From Cyanobacteria bacterium UBA11153 (GTDB lineage: Bacteria > Cyanobacteriota > Cyanobacteriia > Cyanobacteriales > Coleofasciculaceae), in contig DOIX01000079.1 in the NCBI GenBank assembly GCA_003511885.1, positions 1-20,324 on the forward strand: DNA of 20,324 nucleotides, in the 5' to 3' direction. This document shows, in pieces, positions 6,245 to 13,040 of the stretch. The translations under genes and the position numbers were made by a program. How positions within the stretch are numbered: position 1 is the first letter of the stretch; every line of letters starts with the position of its first letter. The notes under the pieces were generated by a model, which worked only from the letters and a program-made list of their open reading frames with translations, did no database searches and had not been told where the DNA came from.

Positions 6245-7555
6245 TCACTGCCAAATATTACTCCACCAATTTTCAGGCTGACTCTCAGAAATATCCATTT
6301 TTCGCCGAATATTCTGAATTTTCCAGCCCGTCAACTTCGCCAACGTTTGTGCCTCCTCTTCAAATCTTGCGGGTAATAACTTTTGATAGTTTTTTCCGGC
6401 ATCGCAATTCATTTCTCCGGTAAAAGGATGACGCAAGATATATCTGCCTTGAAACTGTTGGGTATTGCCAGTTTCTTGGAAGATTAAGTCTTCGGGAAAC
6501 TTATTGGCGGTGTATCGCACATGGAGGCGGGTGATGAATACGTTATTGGGCTGGTTAGGGTTTAGCCAAAATACTCCAGCTTTTTTCAGTTCTTCATTAG
6601 TTAATGGCTCTGCCGCACAAGGATCGCACCATGCCATATTCCAAGCATATTCTAAAAAGGCGACTTTTTTCCCTTCTCTTTGGTATGATGTTTTAAACAT
6701 TGCCTTGTAAAAATTACTAAATTCTTCCTTGACAAAGAGGGGGATTTCTGCATCGGAGGGTATTTGAACTGTCCGATAGTTGGTAACCTCGGCTTGCCCT
6801 TGGGGAGATAAAATATAAACTAGTAAATCTTGTTCGGATTTACTGTTAACCATTCCTAAACGAATTGGCAGCATAAACCGTGGCGATTCGTAAGCCATTT
6901 GTAGAGGGCGTAGCAATTGATATCCAGCTTTTTCAAATTCGGCTAGATTCACTTTAGCAACAAAGAATTTCATCCCCTGGCGAATGTAGGGTTGTAATAG
7001 TCTGGATGCCCCAGACGGAATGCGGTAATTATTCTGTTTTAGCCAGGTTTCTAATCCATTAGATTCTTTGGCGCTGAGAATAACTATGTCATATTCTCCT
7101 ACTGTAAATTGCGCTTCTATTGTTACGCCTAATGCTTCTTCTCTTGCACCCCTGCCAATTGGTGATGCGGGTGCTGGTGCAGCATTAAATACACCATCAA
7201 ATACTGGAGGAGGTGTACAGGGATCTGGATCGAAATATTCTACCAGTCTCGGCGCACTAAATCCATCAAGTCTTTCAATTATCTTCGATTCGCCCACATG
7301 GACTTGCTCTTTCTCCAATACTACAGGTACAGGCACAACTAAGGCAAAATCCTTGACATCACCTTGATAATCATTTGCCATAGTCAGGATATTGCGATCG
7401 CCATTCCGGGCGATAATTACCTGAGATGCTTGGTTGTAAAGCTTTGTATCCGCTTTCGCCACATAAAAGCCACAAAAGGCTAATGCTGGCGACGCGAAAT
7501 AAATTACAGAAATAATTGCTATCAGTAAAGCGATGAATATTCTAACTAGTTTCAT
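6245..7555 (-). CDS. DUF2330 secreted protein, copy A
   Basis: The protein has 436 residues with an N-terminal signal peptide (hydrophobic 5-22, cleavage likely after ALA at 24-26, leaving FCGFYV). The mature part matches the DUF2330 family as I remember it: conserved FCGFYVAKADTKLYN, FALVVPVPVVL, a GFSAPRLVEYF segment, then CDPCAAEP and NCDAG cysteine motifs near the C-terminal third. The biochemical function is unknown. It is likely periplasmic or lumenal, with cysteines that may form disulfides. ATG 7555 is preceded by AGAGG (7566-7562) at ideal spacing. It lies 164 bp downstream of paralogue B, and the gap holds a tandem duplication of this gene's own leader. Copy A differs in the variable loop: about residues 113-135 are Pro/Ala-rich (CTPPPVF), where copy B has an unrelated sequence. 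Confidence 0.85.
   Translation of the reverse strand: MKLVRIFIALLIAIISVIYFASPALAFCGFYVAKADTKLYNQASQVIIARNGDRNILTMANDYQGDVKDFALVVPVPVVLEKEQVHVGESKIIERLDGFSAPRLVEYFDPDPCTPPPVFDGVFNAAPAPASPIGRGAREEALGVTIEAQFTVGEYDIVILSAKESNGLETWLKQNNYRIPSGASRLLQPYIRQGMKFFVAKVNLAEFEKAGYQLLRPLQMAYESPRFMLPIRLGMVNSKSEQDLLVYILSPQGQAEVTNYRTVQIPSDAEIPLFVKEEFSNFYKAMFKTSYQREGKKVAFLEYAWNMAWCDPCAAEPLTNEELKKAGVFWLNPNQPNNVFITRLHVRYTANKFPEDLIFQETGNTQQFQGRYILRHPFTGEMNCDAGKNYQKLLPARFEEEAQTLAKLTGWKIQNIRRKMDISESQPENWWSNIWQ
7362..7480. repeat. 119-bp tract identical to 8834-8952 in the paralogue
   Basis: Inside the two DUF2330 genes the segments 7362-7480 and 8834-8952 match base for base, including all synonymous sites over about 40 codons. 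Flanking sequence differs at many third positions and, nearer the signal peptide, at the protein level. This points to recent gene conversion on top of an older duplication. Confidence 0.85.
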
Positions 7556-7692
7556 TTTGTACCTCTTGTCTGTTTGTATTTTTTTGTAGGGTGCGTTATG
7601 GGCCAGCTAACGCACCATCTAGTTTCATTTTGTACCTCTTGTCTGTTTGTATTTTTTTTGTAGGGTGCGTTATGGGCCAGCTAACGTACCAT
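7546..7692. repeat. 73/74-bp tandem duplication of a gene leader and start codon
   Basis: Copy 1 is 7546-7618 and copy 2 is 7619-7692; they differ by one T in a T-run and one C-to-T change. Each carries the ribosome site AGAGG, the ATG and first codons of DUF2330 copy A, plus a GGTGCGTTA/TAACGCACC hairpin (7590-7616; 7664-7690 with one mismatch). The upstream copy therefore creates a ten-codon minus-strand reading frame (ATG at 7628, stop in the hairpin) with an intact ribosome site. Confidence 0.9.
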
Positions 7693-7719
7693 CCACCCTG
7701 AATATTTTTCCTCCCTTAA

Positions 7720-9027
7720 TCAAAAAACCTCATGCCACCAATTTTCTGATTTCCTTTGAGATATATTCATTTTCTCGCGAATATCCTCAATTTTCCATCC
7801 CGTCAATTTCGCTAAAGTTTGGGCTTCCTCTTCATATCTTTCTGGCAAAGATTCCTGATACTCTTTCCCCGCATCGCAATCCATTTCTCCACTAAAAGGA
7901 TGACGTAAGATATATCGCCCTTGAAATTGTTCGGTATTGGCTGTTTCTTGGAAAATTAAGTCTTCAGGAAACTTATCGCGACTATATCTTACATGGAGGC
8001 GAGTAATAAATACATTAGTTCCCTGATTAGAATTCAGCCAAAATACTCCAGCTTTTTTCAATTCTTCATTAGTTAATGGCTCTGCCGCACAAGGATCGCA
8101 CCATCCCATATTCCAAGCATATTCCAAAAAAGCCACTTTTTTCCCTTCTTTTTGGTATGATTGTTGGAACATTGACTTATAAAAGTCTCCAAATTCTTCT
8201 TTAACAAATAGAGGTATTTCGGCATCAGATGGAACTTTAACGGTACGATAGTTAGTAATTTCAGCTTGCCCTTGTGGAGATAAGATATAAACCACTAAAT
8301 CTTGAGCTGATTTCCCATTAATCATCCCCAAGCGAATTGGCAGCATAAATCTTGGCGATTCGTAAGCCATTTGTAGGGGACGAAGTAATTGATATCCAGC
8401 TTTTTCAAATTCGGCTAGATTCACTTTAGCGACAAAGAATTTCATCCCTTGGCGGATGTAAGTTTGTAGCAGTCTGGATGCACCATTAGGAATTTGGTAA
8501 TCGTTTTGTTTGAGCCAAGTTTCTAAGCCATTAGATTCTTTGGCACTGAGGATGAGGATATCATATTCACCTACTGTGAATTGTGCTTCTATTGTTACTC
8601 CTAATGCCCTTTCTCCAGACTCCCTATTTTGATTATTTAGTCTTAAAAATACTCTGTCGTTTCCTGTCACTCTCCTGATATTCTCCTCACAAGGATTGCG
8701 ATCGAAATATTCTACTAATCTAGGGGCACTAAATCCATCAAGTCGTTCAATTATTTTAGAATCACCAACATTAACTTGCTCTTTCTCCAAGACTACAGGC
8801 ACAGGCACAACTAAGGCAAAATCCTTGACATCTCCTTGATAATCATTTGCCATAGTCAGGATATTGCGATCGCCATTCCGGGCGATAATTACCTGAGATG
8901 CTTGGTTGTAAAGCTTTGTATCCGCTTTCGCCACATAAAAGCCACAAAAGGCGAAGGCTGGCAACGCGAAGGAAATAACTGCGATCGTAGCTAATACTAA
9001 AGCGATAACTATCCGAACTAACTTCAC
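7720..9027 (-). CDS. DUF2330 secreted protein, copy B
   Basis: The protein has 435 residues from GTG 9027. A frame from TTG 9033 adds two residues, but the ribosome site AAGGAG (9039-9034) touches that TTG and sits six bases from the GTG, and GTG gives MKLVRI as in copy A. The signal peptide spans 1-26 with cleavage after AFA. It shares the FCGFYVAKADTKLYN start, the FALVVPVPVVL strand and the CDPCAAEP and DCDAG motifs with copy A, and most of its length is near-identical. The main difference is residues about 112-138, where copy B has a charged insert (NPCEENIRRVTGNDR). Function is unknown, location presumably periplasm or lumen. It is the second gene of a likely minus-strand unit after the RnfD-like gene. 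Confidence 0.85.
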   Translation of the reverse strand: MKLVRIVIALVLATIAVISFALPAFAFCGFYVAKADTKLYNQASQVIIARNGDRNILTMANDYQGDVKDFALVVPVPVVLEKEQVNVGDSKIIERLDGFSAPRLVEYFDRNPCEENIRRVTGNDRVFLRLNNQNRESGERALGVTIEAQFTVGEYDILILSAKESNGLETWLKQNDYQIPNGASRLLQTYIRQGMKFFVAKVNLAEFEKAGYQLLRPLQMAYESPRFMLPIRLGMINGKSAQDLVVYILSPQGQAEITNYRTVKVPSDAEIPLFVKEEFGDFYKSMFQQSYQKEGKKVAFLEYAWNMGWCDPCAAEPLTNEELKKAGVFWLNSNQGTNVFITRLHVRYSRDKFPEDLIFQETANTEQFQGRYILRHPFSGEMDCDAGKEYQESLPERYEEEAQTLAKLTGWKIEDIREKMNISQRKSENWWHEVF

Positions 9028-9033
9028 GATCAA

Positions 9034-9040
9034 CTCCTTT
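9034..9040 (-). promoter_or_regulatory. Ribosome binding site that fixes the GTG start of DUF2330 copy B
   Basis: The minus strand reads AAAGGAG directly before TTGATCGTG. Spacing of six bases to GTG is ideal, while spacing to TTG is zero, so translation should begin at 9027. Confidence 0.75.
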
Positions 9041-9061
9041 TAAGGATTGTTAATTTTTTAT

Positions 9062-9142
9062 CGTCAATCGTCAATTGTTAATTGTCTGGTTTTCTGCCCT
9101 CATTAAATCAACAATTAACCCTTAACGATTGAGAATTGACAA
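9062..9142. repeat. Heptamer-like repeats between RnfD-like and DUF2330 genes
   Basis: CGTCAAT twice (9062-9075), then TGTTAAT, and after a short gap several degenerate CAATTAA/GATTGAGAATTGACAATTAA units form an AT-rich repeat with inverted character. It belongs to the same class as the other heptamer arrays in the window. No gene fits in it. Confidence 0.6.
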
Positions 9143-10090
9143 TTAAACATTAAGCTGCTTTAACTGACGAGCCTTATCCCAAGAAAATCTGGGGAATGAC
9201 CAAATTCCATCCAAAATAATGGTCAAAGGCGATAAAGCAAACAGAGCAAAGAAAACAGCCGTAGGAAGAAAGAAATAATTCCGCAAAACAAACGTAAGAA
9301 TTGCGATCGCACCAGCCCAAAATAACCGACCAATTCTCGCATTAGGAATAGAGCGAGGATCCGTAATCATAAAGAGGGCAAAAAGTAACAAAGAACCACT
9401 CATCATCCGATGAGCAAAGACATCCCAAGTCCAACCTAACCAAATATTCCTCACCGCTTCCAAAAAAGCATAACTACCCAAAAAAGCCACCGTCGTATCC
9501 CAACGACCCACTTTTTTTAAAACTAAACCACCAGCACCAGCAAATAATAGAGCATACCAAATTTCATCCCCCCACTGTCCCGGTGAAACCCAAGCATCAT
9601 TAGTCAGGATTATCGCAGCAACAATCCCAAAATTAGACGGATTAAAGAAATGCTTGCCCCTAACTTGAAAGATAAACTTACTCAAAATTGCCAAAGCACC
9701 TGCAATAATCATCGTAGTGTAATTATCTACCCGCAGGAGAAGGCTTAAACTCAAAGCTGTAATGACAGCACTTTTCAAAGATTCGAGCCGAATTGGAGTG
9801 GAAAAAATTCTGGTAATTACCGAGAAAAGATGAAAACTGGCCTGGGGAATCCGGAATTCTTCCTTATCCAGATTATCTGAATAACGATCCTCACCTCTTG
9901 TCAAGAGATTGAGTAAACTTCCTTGCCCATTTGACCAAATAGATAAAGCTATCCACTGCGTAATCAAACAAGTTGCGATCGCAACGATAATTAAATCCGG
10001 TCGGATTGTCCAGTCTCTCATGCTAACCCCTAAGATTAGGAACAGTGAGAGAAATAGAATTTGATAATTTCTGGAATCTTGTCGTAACAT
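9143..10090 (-). CDS. RnfD/NqrB-like integral membrane protein (orphan)
   Basis: The protein has 315 residues from ATG 10090, with about nine hydrophobic segments. It shows RnfD/NqrB family marks: GKHFFNPSNFG at 145-155, WVSPGQWG at 167-174, and FALFMITDPRSIP at 237-249 before a positively charged loop. RnfD and NqrB carry covalent FMN on a Thr in an SGAT-like motif within redox-driven Na+/H+ pumps; I see no SGAT here, only MSGSLL at 230-235, so flavin attachment is doubtful. No rnfA, B, C, E or G genes are near. A longer frame reaches 10201, but its first 37 residues look untranslated and homologues as I recall begin with a short polar stretch before YQILFLSLF. It is probably the first gene of a unit with the two DUF2330 genes (next gene begins 115 bp on). 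Confidence 0.75.
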   Translation of the reverse strand: MLRQDSRNYQILFLSLFLILGVSMRDWTIRPDLIIVAIATCLITQWIALSIWSNGQGSLLNLLTRGEDRYSDNLDKEEFRIPQASFHLFSVITRIFSTPIRLESLKSAVITALSLSLLLRVDNYTTMIIAGALAILSKFIFQVRGKHFFNPSNFGIVAAIILTNDAWVSPGQWGDEIWYALLFAGAGGLVLKKVGRWDTTVAFLGSYAFLEAVRNIWLGWTWDVFAHRMMSGSLLLFALFMITDPRSIPNARIGRLFWAGAIAILTFVLRNYFFLPTAVFFALFALSPLTIILDGIWSFPRFSWDKARQLKQLNV

Positions 10091-10442
10091 TTTCTTTACA
10101 GTAATAGAGAAGAGATGTTTGAGGTTTGATTTGTAAGTTTTATAGCAGGATCCGAGTCGTCTAATTACCAATTTTATGATATGGATGATTCCTGGCAGCA
10201 ATACGTCCAGGTATTGGCTGTAAAAGCGGCTCGTGTAGCGCTATCATAAAACATTCAAAACTCTGGTAAGAAATGGGGAATGAGCAGCCACTCCCCCTGC
10301 CACAATGTTTGGCATTGAGTTTGTAATCTTCATGCTAGGATGCCTGGTTTTCCACATAGAAAGTAAGTGGTTACATTTTTGGTAACGGAATGGGGAGTAG
10401 AGCACAGCCACTCCCCATCTGGGGAGCCGCTGTGCCACTCCC
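10091..10442. other. Intergenic region with G-rich hairpins
   Basis: These 352 bases contain the presumed leader of the RnfD-like gene and repeated GGGGAATG/CCACTCCCC motifs at about 10273-10298 and 10391-10441. A short minus-strand frame here (10244-10480) is made of those repeats and overlaps the ACT gene, and I do not believe it is coding. Confidence 0.5.
10402..10435 (-). terminator. Strong stem-loop just after the ACT-domain gene
   Basis: GCACAGC-CA-CTCCCC (10402-10416) pairs with GGGGAG-CC-GCTGTGC (10421-10435) in stems of 7 and 6 bp with a small internal loop and an ATCT loop. It begins 7 bases past the stop of the minus-strand gene. There is no T-run after it, so it may be a weak terminator, a processing signal or an mRNA 3' stabiliser. 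Confidence 0.45.
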
Positions 10443-11162
10443 TCATCTGCCCAGCAATCGCTGTCTAATACTGTCGGCAATTTTGTTACCCAAATATTCG
10501 GGTATCAAGTTTTCGTTAGGACCGAGTAGGTAAAGAATTAGTCTAGTACGTCCGCGCCACACTAATAAATTAGCATTAACTACCAGTAAATCCTCTTGCC
10601 AGATAGCGTACATAACTTTGTAGAATAAACCAGGTTGATTGTCTGCTTCAATCAAAATAGCTGGAAGATGAAAAACAGGATCGACATAAAATTCAGTTTC
10701 CACCTGTTTTAATCCAGCATCGAGATTAAATTCGACAGCCAGCATCTCTTCCACCTCAAAGCGCCCAGCTAAAGCCTCCCGAATGGCACGAGCAACATTT
10801 TCAGCAGTTTTTTTGGTCAAAGCTTGGCTACCACGAGATACCACCAGTTTGATAAATACCAACATAGGTTGATTGATTTGACCGTGAAGGCTCAGACTAT
10901 GAATAGTAAGTCCATAAGCCGCTAAAACCCCAAAAATGTCACTGAGCAGAAAAGACTGGTTGCGGTAGGCGAAATGCAAGGCACTTTTTGAGCCTTCTGG
11001 TTTAATCTCGATTACCACCCGCTTGCTTTTGTACAGTTTGTATGCCAATCGGAGATTTTGGAGTTGACTTTCACTGCTGACAAATTGCTCATAAAACTCA
11101 GGAAACGCTCGGTTAAAGCGTTTCAGCAATTCTAGTGTTGATGATTTCAAACCCGCAGCCAT
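10443..11162 (-). CDS. ACT-domain protein (GlnD C-terminus-like)
   Basis: This 239-residue protein is probably soluble. After a helical N-terminus (1-45), residues about 47-130 form an ACT-like fold with FLLSDIFGVLAAYGLTIHSLSLHG. Residues about 165-235 form a second one with LIEADNQPGLFYKVMYAIWQEDLLVVNANLLVWRG region (D-x-PGL-x-V is the ligand-loop signature). Paired ACT domains like these sense amino acids, as in the C-terminus of the PII uridylyltransferase GlnD and plant ACR proteins. No catalytic nucleotidyltransferase domain is present, so this would be a sensor without an enzyme. The ligand is unknown. The start ATG 11162 has no clear ribosome site. It is divergent from the GNAT gene across 549 bp. 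Confidence 0.75.
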   Translation of the reverse strand: MAAGLKSSTLELLKRFNRAFPEFYEQFVSSESQLQNLRLAYKLYKSKRVVIEIKPEGSKSALHFAYRNQSFLLSDIFGVLAAYGLTIHSLSLHGQINQPMLVFIKLVVSRGSQALTKKTAENVARAIREALAGRFEVEEMLAVEFNLDAGLKQVETEFYVDPVFHLPAILIEADNQPGLFYKVMYAIWQEDLLVVNANLLVWRGRTRLILYLLGPNENLIPEYLGNKIADSIRQRLLGR

Positions 11163-11711
11163 ATAGTAGGGGGAAGAGGCGTTTGCTGAGTGTTAAAAGC
11201 CTTTGGAATACAACAGCCCAGTCAGCTTTTCGTAATTAACCTACCAAATCTGGTTAATCTCTCTTAACCGTTTGTGTCTAGCCTAAGTCTAGCTAAATCA
11301 GGTTAGCTTTTTGAGGATCCACTCAGAAGTCTTGATTGATTCCTAAGATTTGGGAATAGTGTGGCAGAGCTGAATATAGTGGCACGACTGTGTGTTATCA
11401 TAATTTTCCGTCTCGTTTTGGCTGGACTCGTGGCGATCGATCCGAATCGCCAGATTTCAAGTTTATGCCACTTCCGATCCCTTATGGGAAAATCCAGCAT
11501 CCCCAATTGATGGGGGGATACTCCTCTCCTCGGGATCGCCCTTGCTAACCCAAGAGCCGCTCGGGATGAGTCATTGGCGATGTTTGTACGGTTTAGGATA
11601 AACTGATGTGTAAATAACTTCTCGATCGCGTAGATGCTCCAATCCACTTCGGTGGCTAAAAGTAACTAGCTGTTGAGGATTTTAGTATAAAAATGCGATG
11701 GCCAAAGCGGC
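11163..11711. other. Long divergent intergenic region rich in hairpins
   Basis: No gene is supported in these 549 bases; short frames on the minus strand have unlikely composition. Features seen: GGTTAA (11252-11257) with TTAACC (11264-11269); a duplicated GTCTAGC near 11276 and 11287; a 7-bp stem TGGCGAT/ATCGCCA at 11431-11452; and a stem ATCCCC/GGGGAT around 11499-11519. The cluster at 11430-11520 could be a structured leader of the GNAT gene or a decayed sequence. Confidence 0.5.
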
Positions 11712-12233
11712 ATGGGTTTTTGGAAAAGCTTTTTTGGTAGTGCTGAGACTGCTTCGCGCCCAACAAGGTGGGAAGCTGACGGGGTGACAGGAATTAGCGA
11801 TCGCGCTGAGACCACGACCCGGATCTTTTTTAGCACGGATCGGGACATCGATCTTTACGAGTTGGAAGAACTTTGCGATGCTGTAGGTTGGTCTCGTCGC
11901 CCTATGCGCAAAGTGAGGAAAGCAATTCACCACAGCTTTTTAGTTGTGTCTATGTGGCAACAACGAGGTGTCGCCAAACGTCTAGTTGGTTTTGCCCGCG
12001 CTACCTCCGACCATGCCTTTAATGCCACAATCTGGGATGTGGTCGTTCACCCGGAGTTTCAAAACAAGGGGATGGGTAAGGCACTGATGCGCTACACGAT
12101 CAAAAAACTCCGCAGCGAGGATATTAGCAATATCACCCTATTTGCCGATCCTCATGTAGTGAATTTTTATCGGAGAATGGGTTTTATGCCAGATCCAGAA
12201 GGAATTAAGGGAATGTTTTGGTATCCTGATTGA
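11712..12233 (+). CDS. ycf52: Ycf52-like GNAT family N-acetyltransferase
   Basis: The protein has 173 residues. The GNAT acetyl-CoA fold covers about 35-173. Strand beta-4 and motif A are seen as [20 protein letters not shown] (107-126), with the pyrophosphate-binding Q117-x2-G120-x-G122 loop, and NFYRRMGF at 151-158 supplies the usual Tyr (Y153). The N-terminal 30 residues ([10 protein letters not shown]) are typical of this cyanobacterial/plastid family. Homologues include plastid Ycf52 and plant GNAT2/NSI. A Synechocystis member was reported to acetylate serotonin, and plant ones acetylate lysines and N-termini, so the physiological acceptor here is not certain. It is divergent from the ACT gene and has no same-strand partner. 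Confidence 0.82.
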   Translation: MGFWKSFFGSAETASRPTRWEADGVTGISDRAETTTRIFFSTDRDIDLYELEELCDAVGWSRRPMRKVRKAIHHSFLVVSMWQQRGVAKRLVGFARATSDHAFNATIWDVVVHPEFQNKGMGKALMRYTIKKLRSEDISNITLFADPHVVNFYRRMGFMPDPEGIKGMFWYPD

Positions 12234-12253
12234 AATTTCCCTGCCCAGTTTAC

Positions 12254-12283
12254 TTGACAAAGTTGCCTTGATACAGTTATCTT
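12254..12283 (+). promoter_or_regulatory. Candidate promoter of a small transcript
   Basis: A perfect TTGACA -35 box (12254-12259) is followed at 18 bp by TATCTT (12278-12283). The predicted start, about 12290, lies just downstream of the GNAT gene, in a region otherwise without annotated genes, and would drive transcription through 12300-12700. Confidence 0.4.
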
Positions 12284-12326
12284 TTCATAAGAGAAGCAAA
12301 ATCATCCGCTCGTCTCTGAGACCAGG

Positions 12327-12458
12327 ATGTGGCGCAGTTTGCTCAGGCATATATTTTTGGCTGTTGATAAAACGTTGTCAGTACTGTGGCAAAAAATAGG
12401 AGGAAGGAAATTTCAAGATCGCGGCAATTGTCAGGAGCAAGACTTAGAGACAGCATAA
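12327..12458 (+). CDS. Possible 43-residue protein, unrecognised
   Basis: ATG 12327 to TAA 12456-12458 encodes a small basic protein beginning MWRSLLRHIFLAVDKTLSVL, with an amphipathic helix at 3-25 and a polar, charged tail (GGRKFQDRGNC). It lies about 37 bases after the predicted start of a good -35/-10 pair. There is no strong ribosome site (CAGG immediately upstream). I know no family for it; it may be a small membrane-associated protein, or merely an open frame in an sRNA. Its first bases resemble the 5' end of the nearby tRNA-Pro. Confidence 0.25.
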   Translation: MWRSLLRHIFLAVDKTLSVLWQKIGGRKFQDRGNCQEQDLETA

Positions 12459-12678
12459 GTGCTATTCCTGTAAGGATCTGAGATAAAAAGAGCCTAGACA
12501 TAAAATATATGCTTGGTTTGCCGAATAGACGAAAACTTGATTCTGTACCAAATCTGGCTGCTGTGAGGCTCGTGCCTTAGAGTTTCATCATCTTGACCCT
12601 AAAGAAAAGATTTTGCCATAGCAGATTTTGTTTCCAGAGGTGCGTCATGAGCCAGAATCAGAGCCGAGATCAAAACCC

Positions 12679-12701
12679 CAGATCAAAAAATCTGTTTTTT
12701 T
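12679..12701 (+). terminator. Short-stem terminator before tRNA-Pro
   Basis: CAGAT (12679-12683) pairs with ATCTG (12690-12694) around CAAAAA, and seven T residues follow (12695-12701). The stem is only 5 bp, but the T-run is clean. It would end the candidate transcript that starts near 12290, giving an RNA of about 410 bases. Confidence 0.45.
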
Positions 12702-12737
12702 ATGCACTAGTTGTTATAGAATAAAAGACGATCTTCA

Positions 12738-12811
12738 CGGGATGTAGCGCAGTTTGGTAGCGCACCGCATTTGGGATGCGGGGGTCGCAGGTTCAAATCC
12801 TGTCATCCCGA
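12738..12811 (+). tRNA. tRNA-Pro (UGG)
   Basis: All cloverleaf parts are readable. The 7-bp acceptor stem is CGGGATG/CATCCCG, the D stem is GCGC/GCGC, and the anticodon stem is CCGCA/TGCGG with loop TTTGGGA, giving anticodon TGG at 12772-12774. The T arm is GCAGG-TTCAAAT-CCTGT and the discriminator is A12811. CCA is not encoded. The C1-G72 pair fits bacterial proline tRNAs. TATAGA/TAGAAT at 12715-12722 may be the -10 box. Confidence 0.95.
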
Positions 12812-12895
12812 TTAAAAAAACTATTCCCACTAACCCACTTCTGGTATAACAGGAGGGGAATTGCCGCATTATGGAACTATGTAAGATGAAACCAA

Positions 12896-12939
12896 GTCAG
12901 GTTTCCTGACGGATCAACCAAAGCAAAGACTGCTATAAT
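12896..12939 (+). promoter_or_regulatory. Extended -10 promoter with palindrome at the -35 position (tic22-like gene)
   Basis: TGCTATAAT at 12931-12939 is an extended -10 box with a consensus hexamer. No -35 hexamer is present at 17 bp. Instead a perfect 15-bp palindrome, GTCAGG-TTT-CCTGAC (12896-12910), occupies that place. The predicted leader to ATG 13041 is about 95 bases. An activator or repressor may bind the palindrome (inference). Confidence 0.45.
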
Positions 12940-12979
12940 TCATGCCTAACTATCGCCTAGCTTAAACAGTAAAATCAAC

Positions 12980-13024
12980 ATGTCTGACAAACAAGGGCGT
13001 ACTCATCCCATCCCTCAACGATAA
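12980..13024 (+). other. 14-codon open frame in the leader of the first Tic22-like gene
   Basis: ATG 12980 to TAA 13022-13024 encodes MSDKQGRTHPIPQR. It sits wholly within the predicted 5' leader and ends 16 bases before the Tic22-like ATG. From memory its sequence resembles the first residues of a longer conserved cyanobacterial protein, so it may be a remnant of that gene's 5' end. Alternatively it is a leader peptide. Confidence 0.25.
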
Positions 13025-13040
13025 CTATCAGGTAATTTCA

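Noticed and set aside
10091..10201. 37-residue N-terminal extension of the RnfD-like protein
   Set aside because: No ribosome site for it, and the polar, basic sequence does not resemble the family's short start before the first membrane helix.
10244..10480. 78-residue minus-strand frame
   Set aside because: It consists largely of CCACTCCCC repeats and overlaps the end of the ACT gene in another frame.
11303..11647. 114-residue minus-strand frame in the GNAT upstream region
   Set aside because: Composition looks like translated hairpin sequence; no ribosome site and no recognisable domain.
12871..12909. 12-codon frame after an AGGAGG (12851)
   Set aside because: Spacing of 14 bases to the ATG is too long and the frame ends in the palindrome; I see no support beyond chance.
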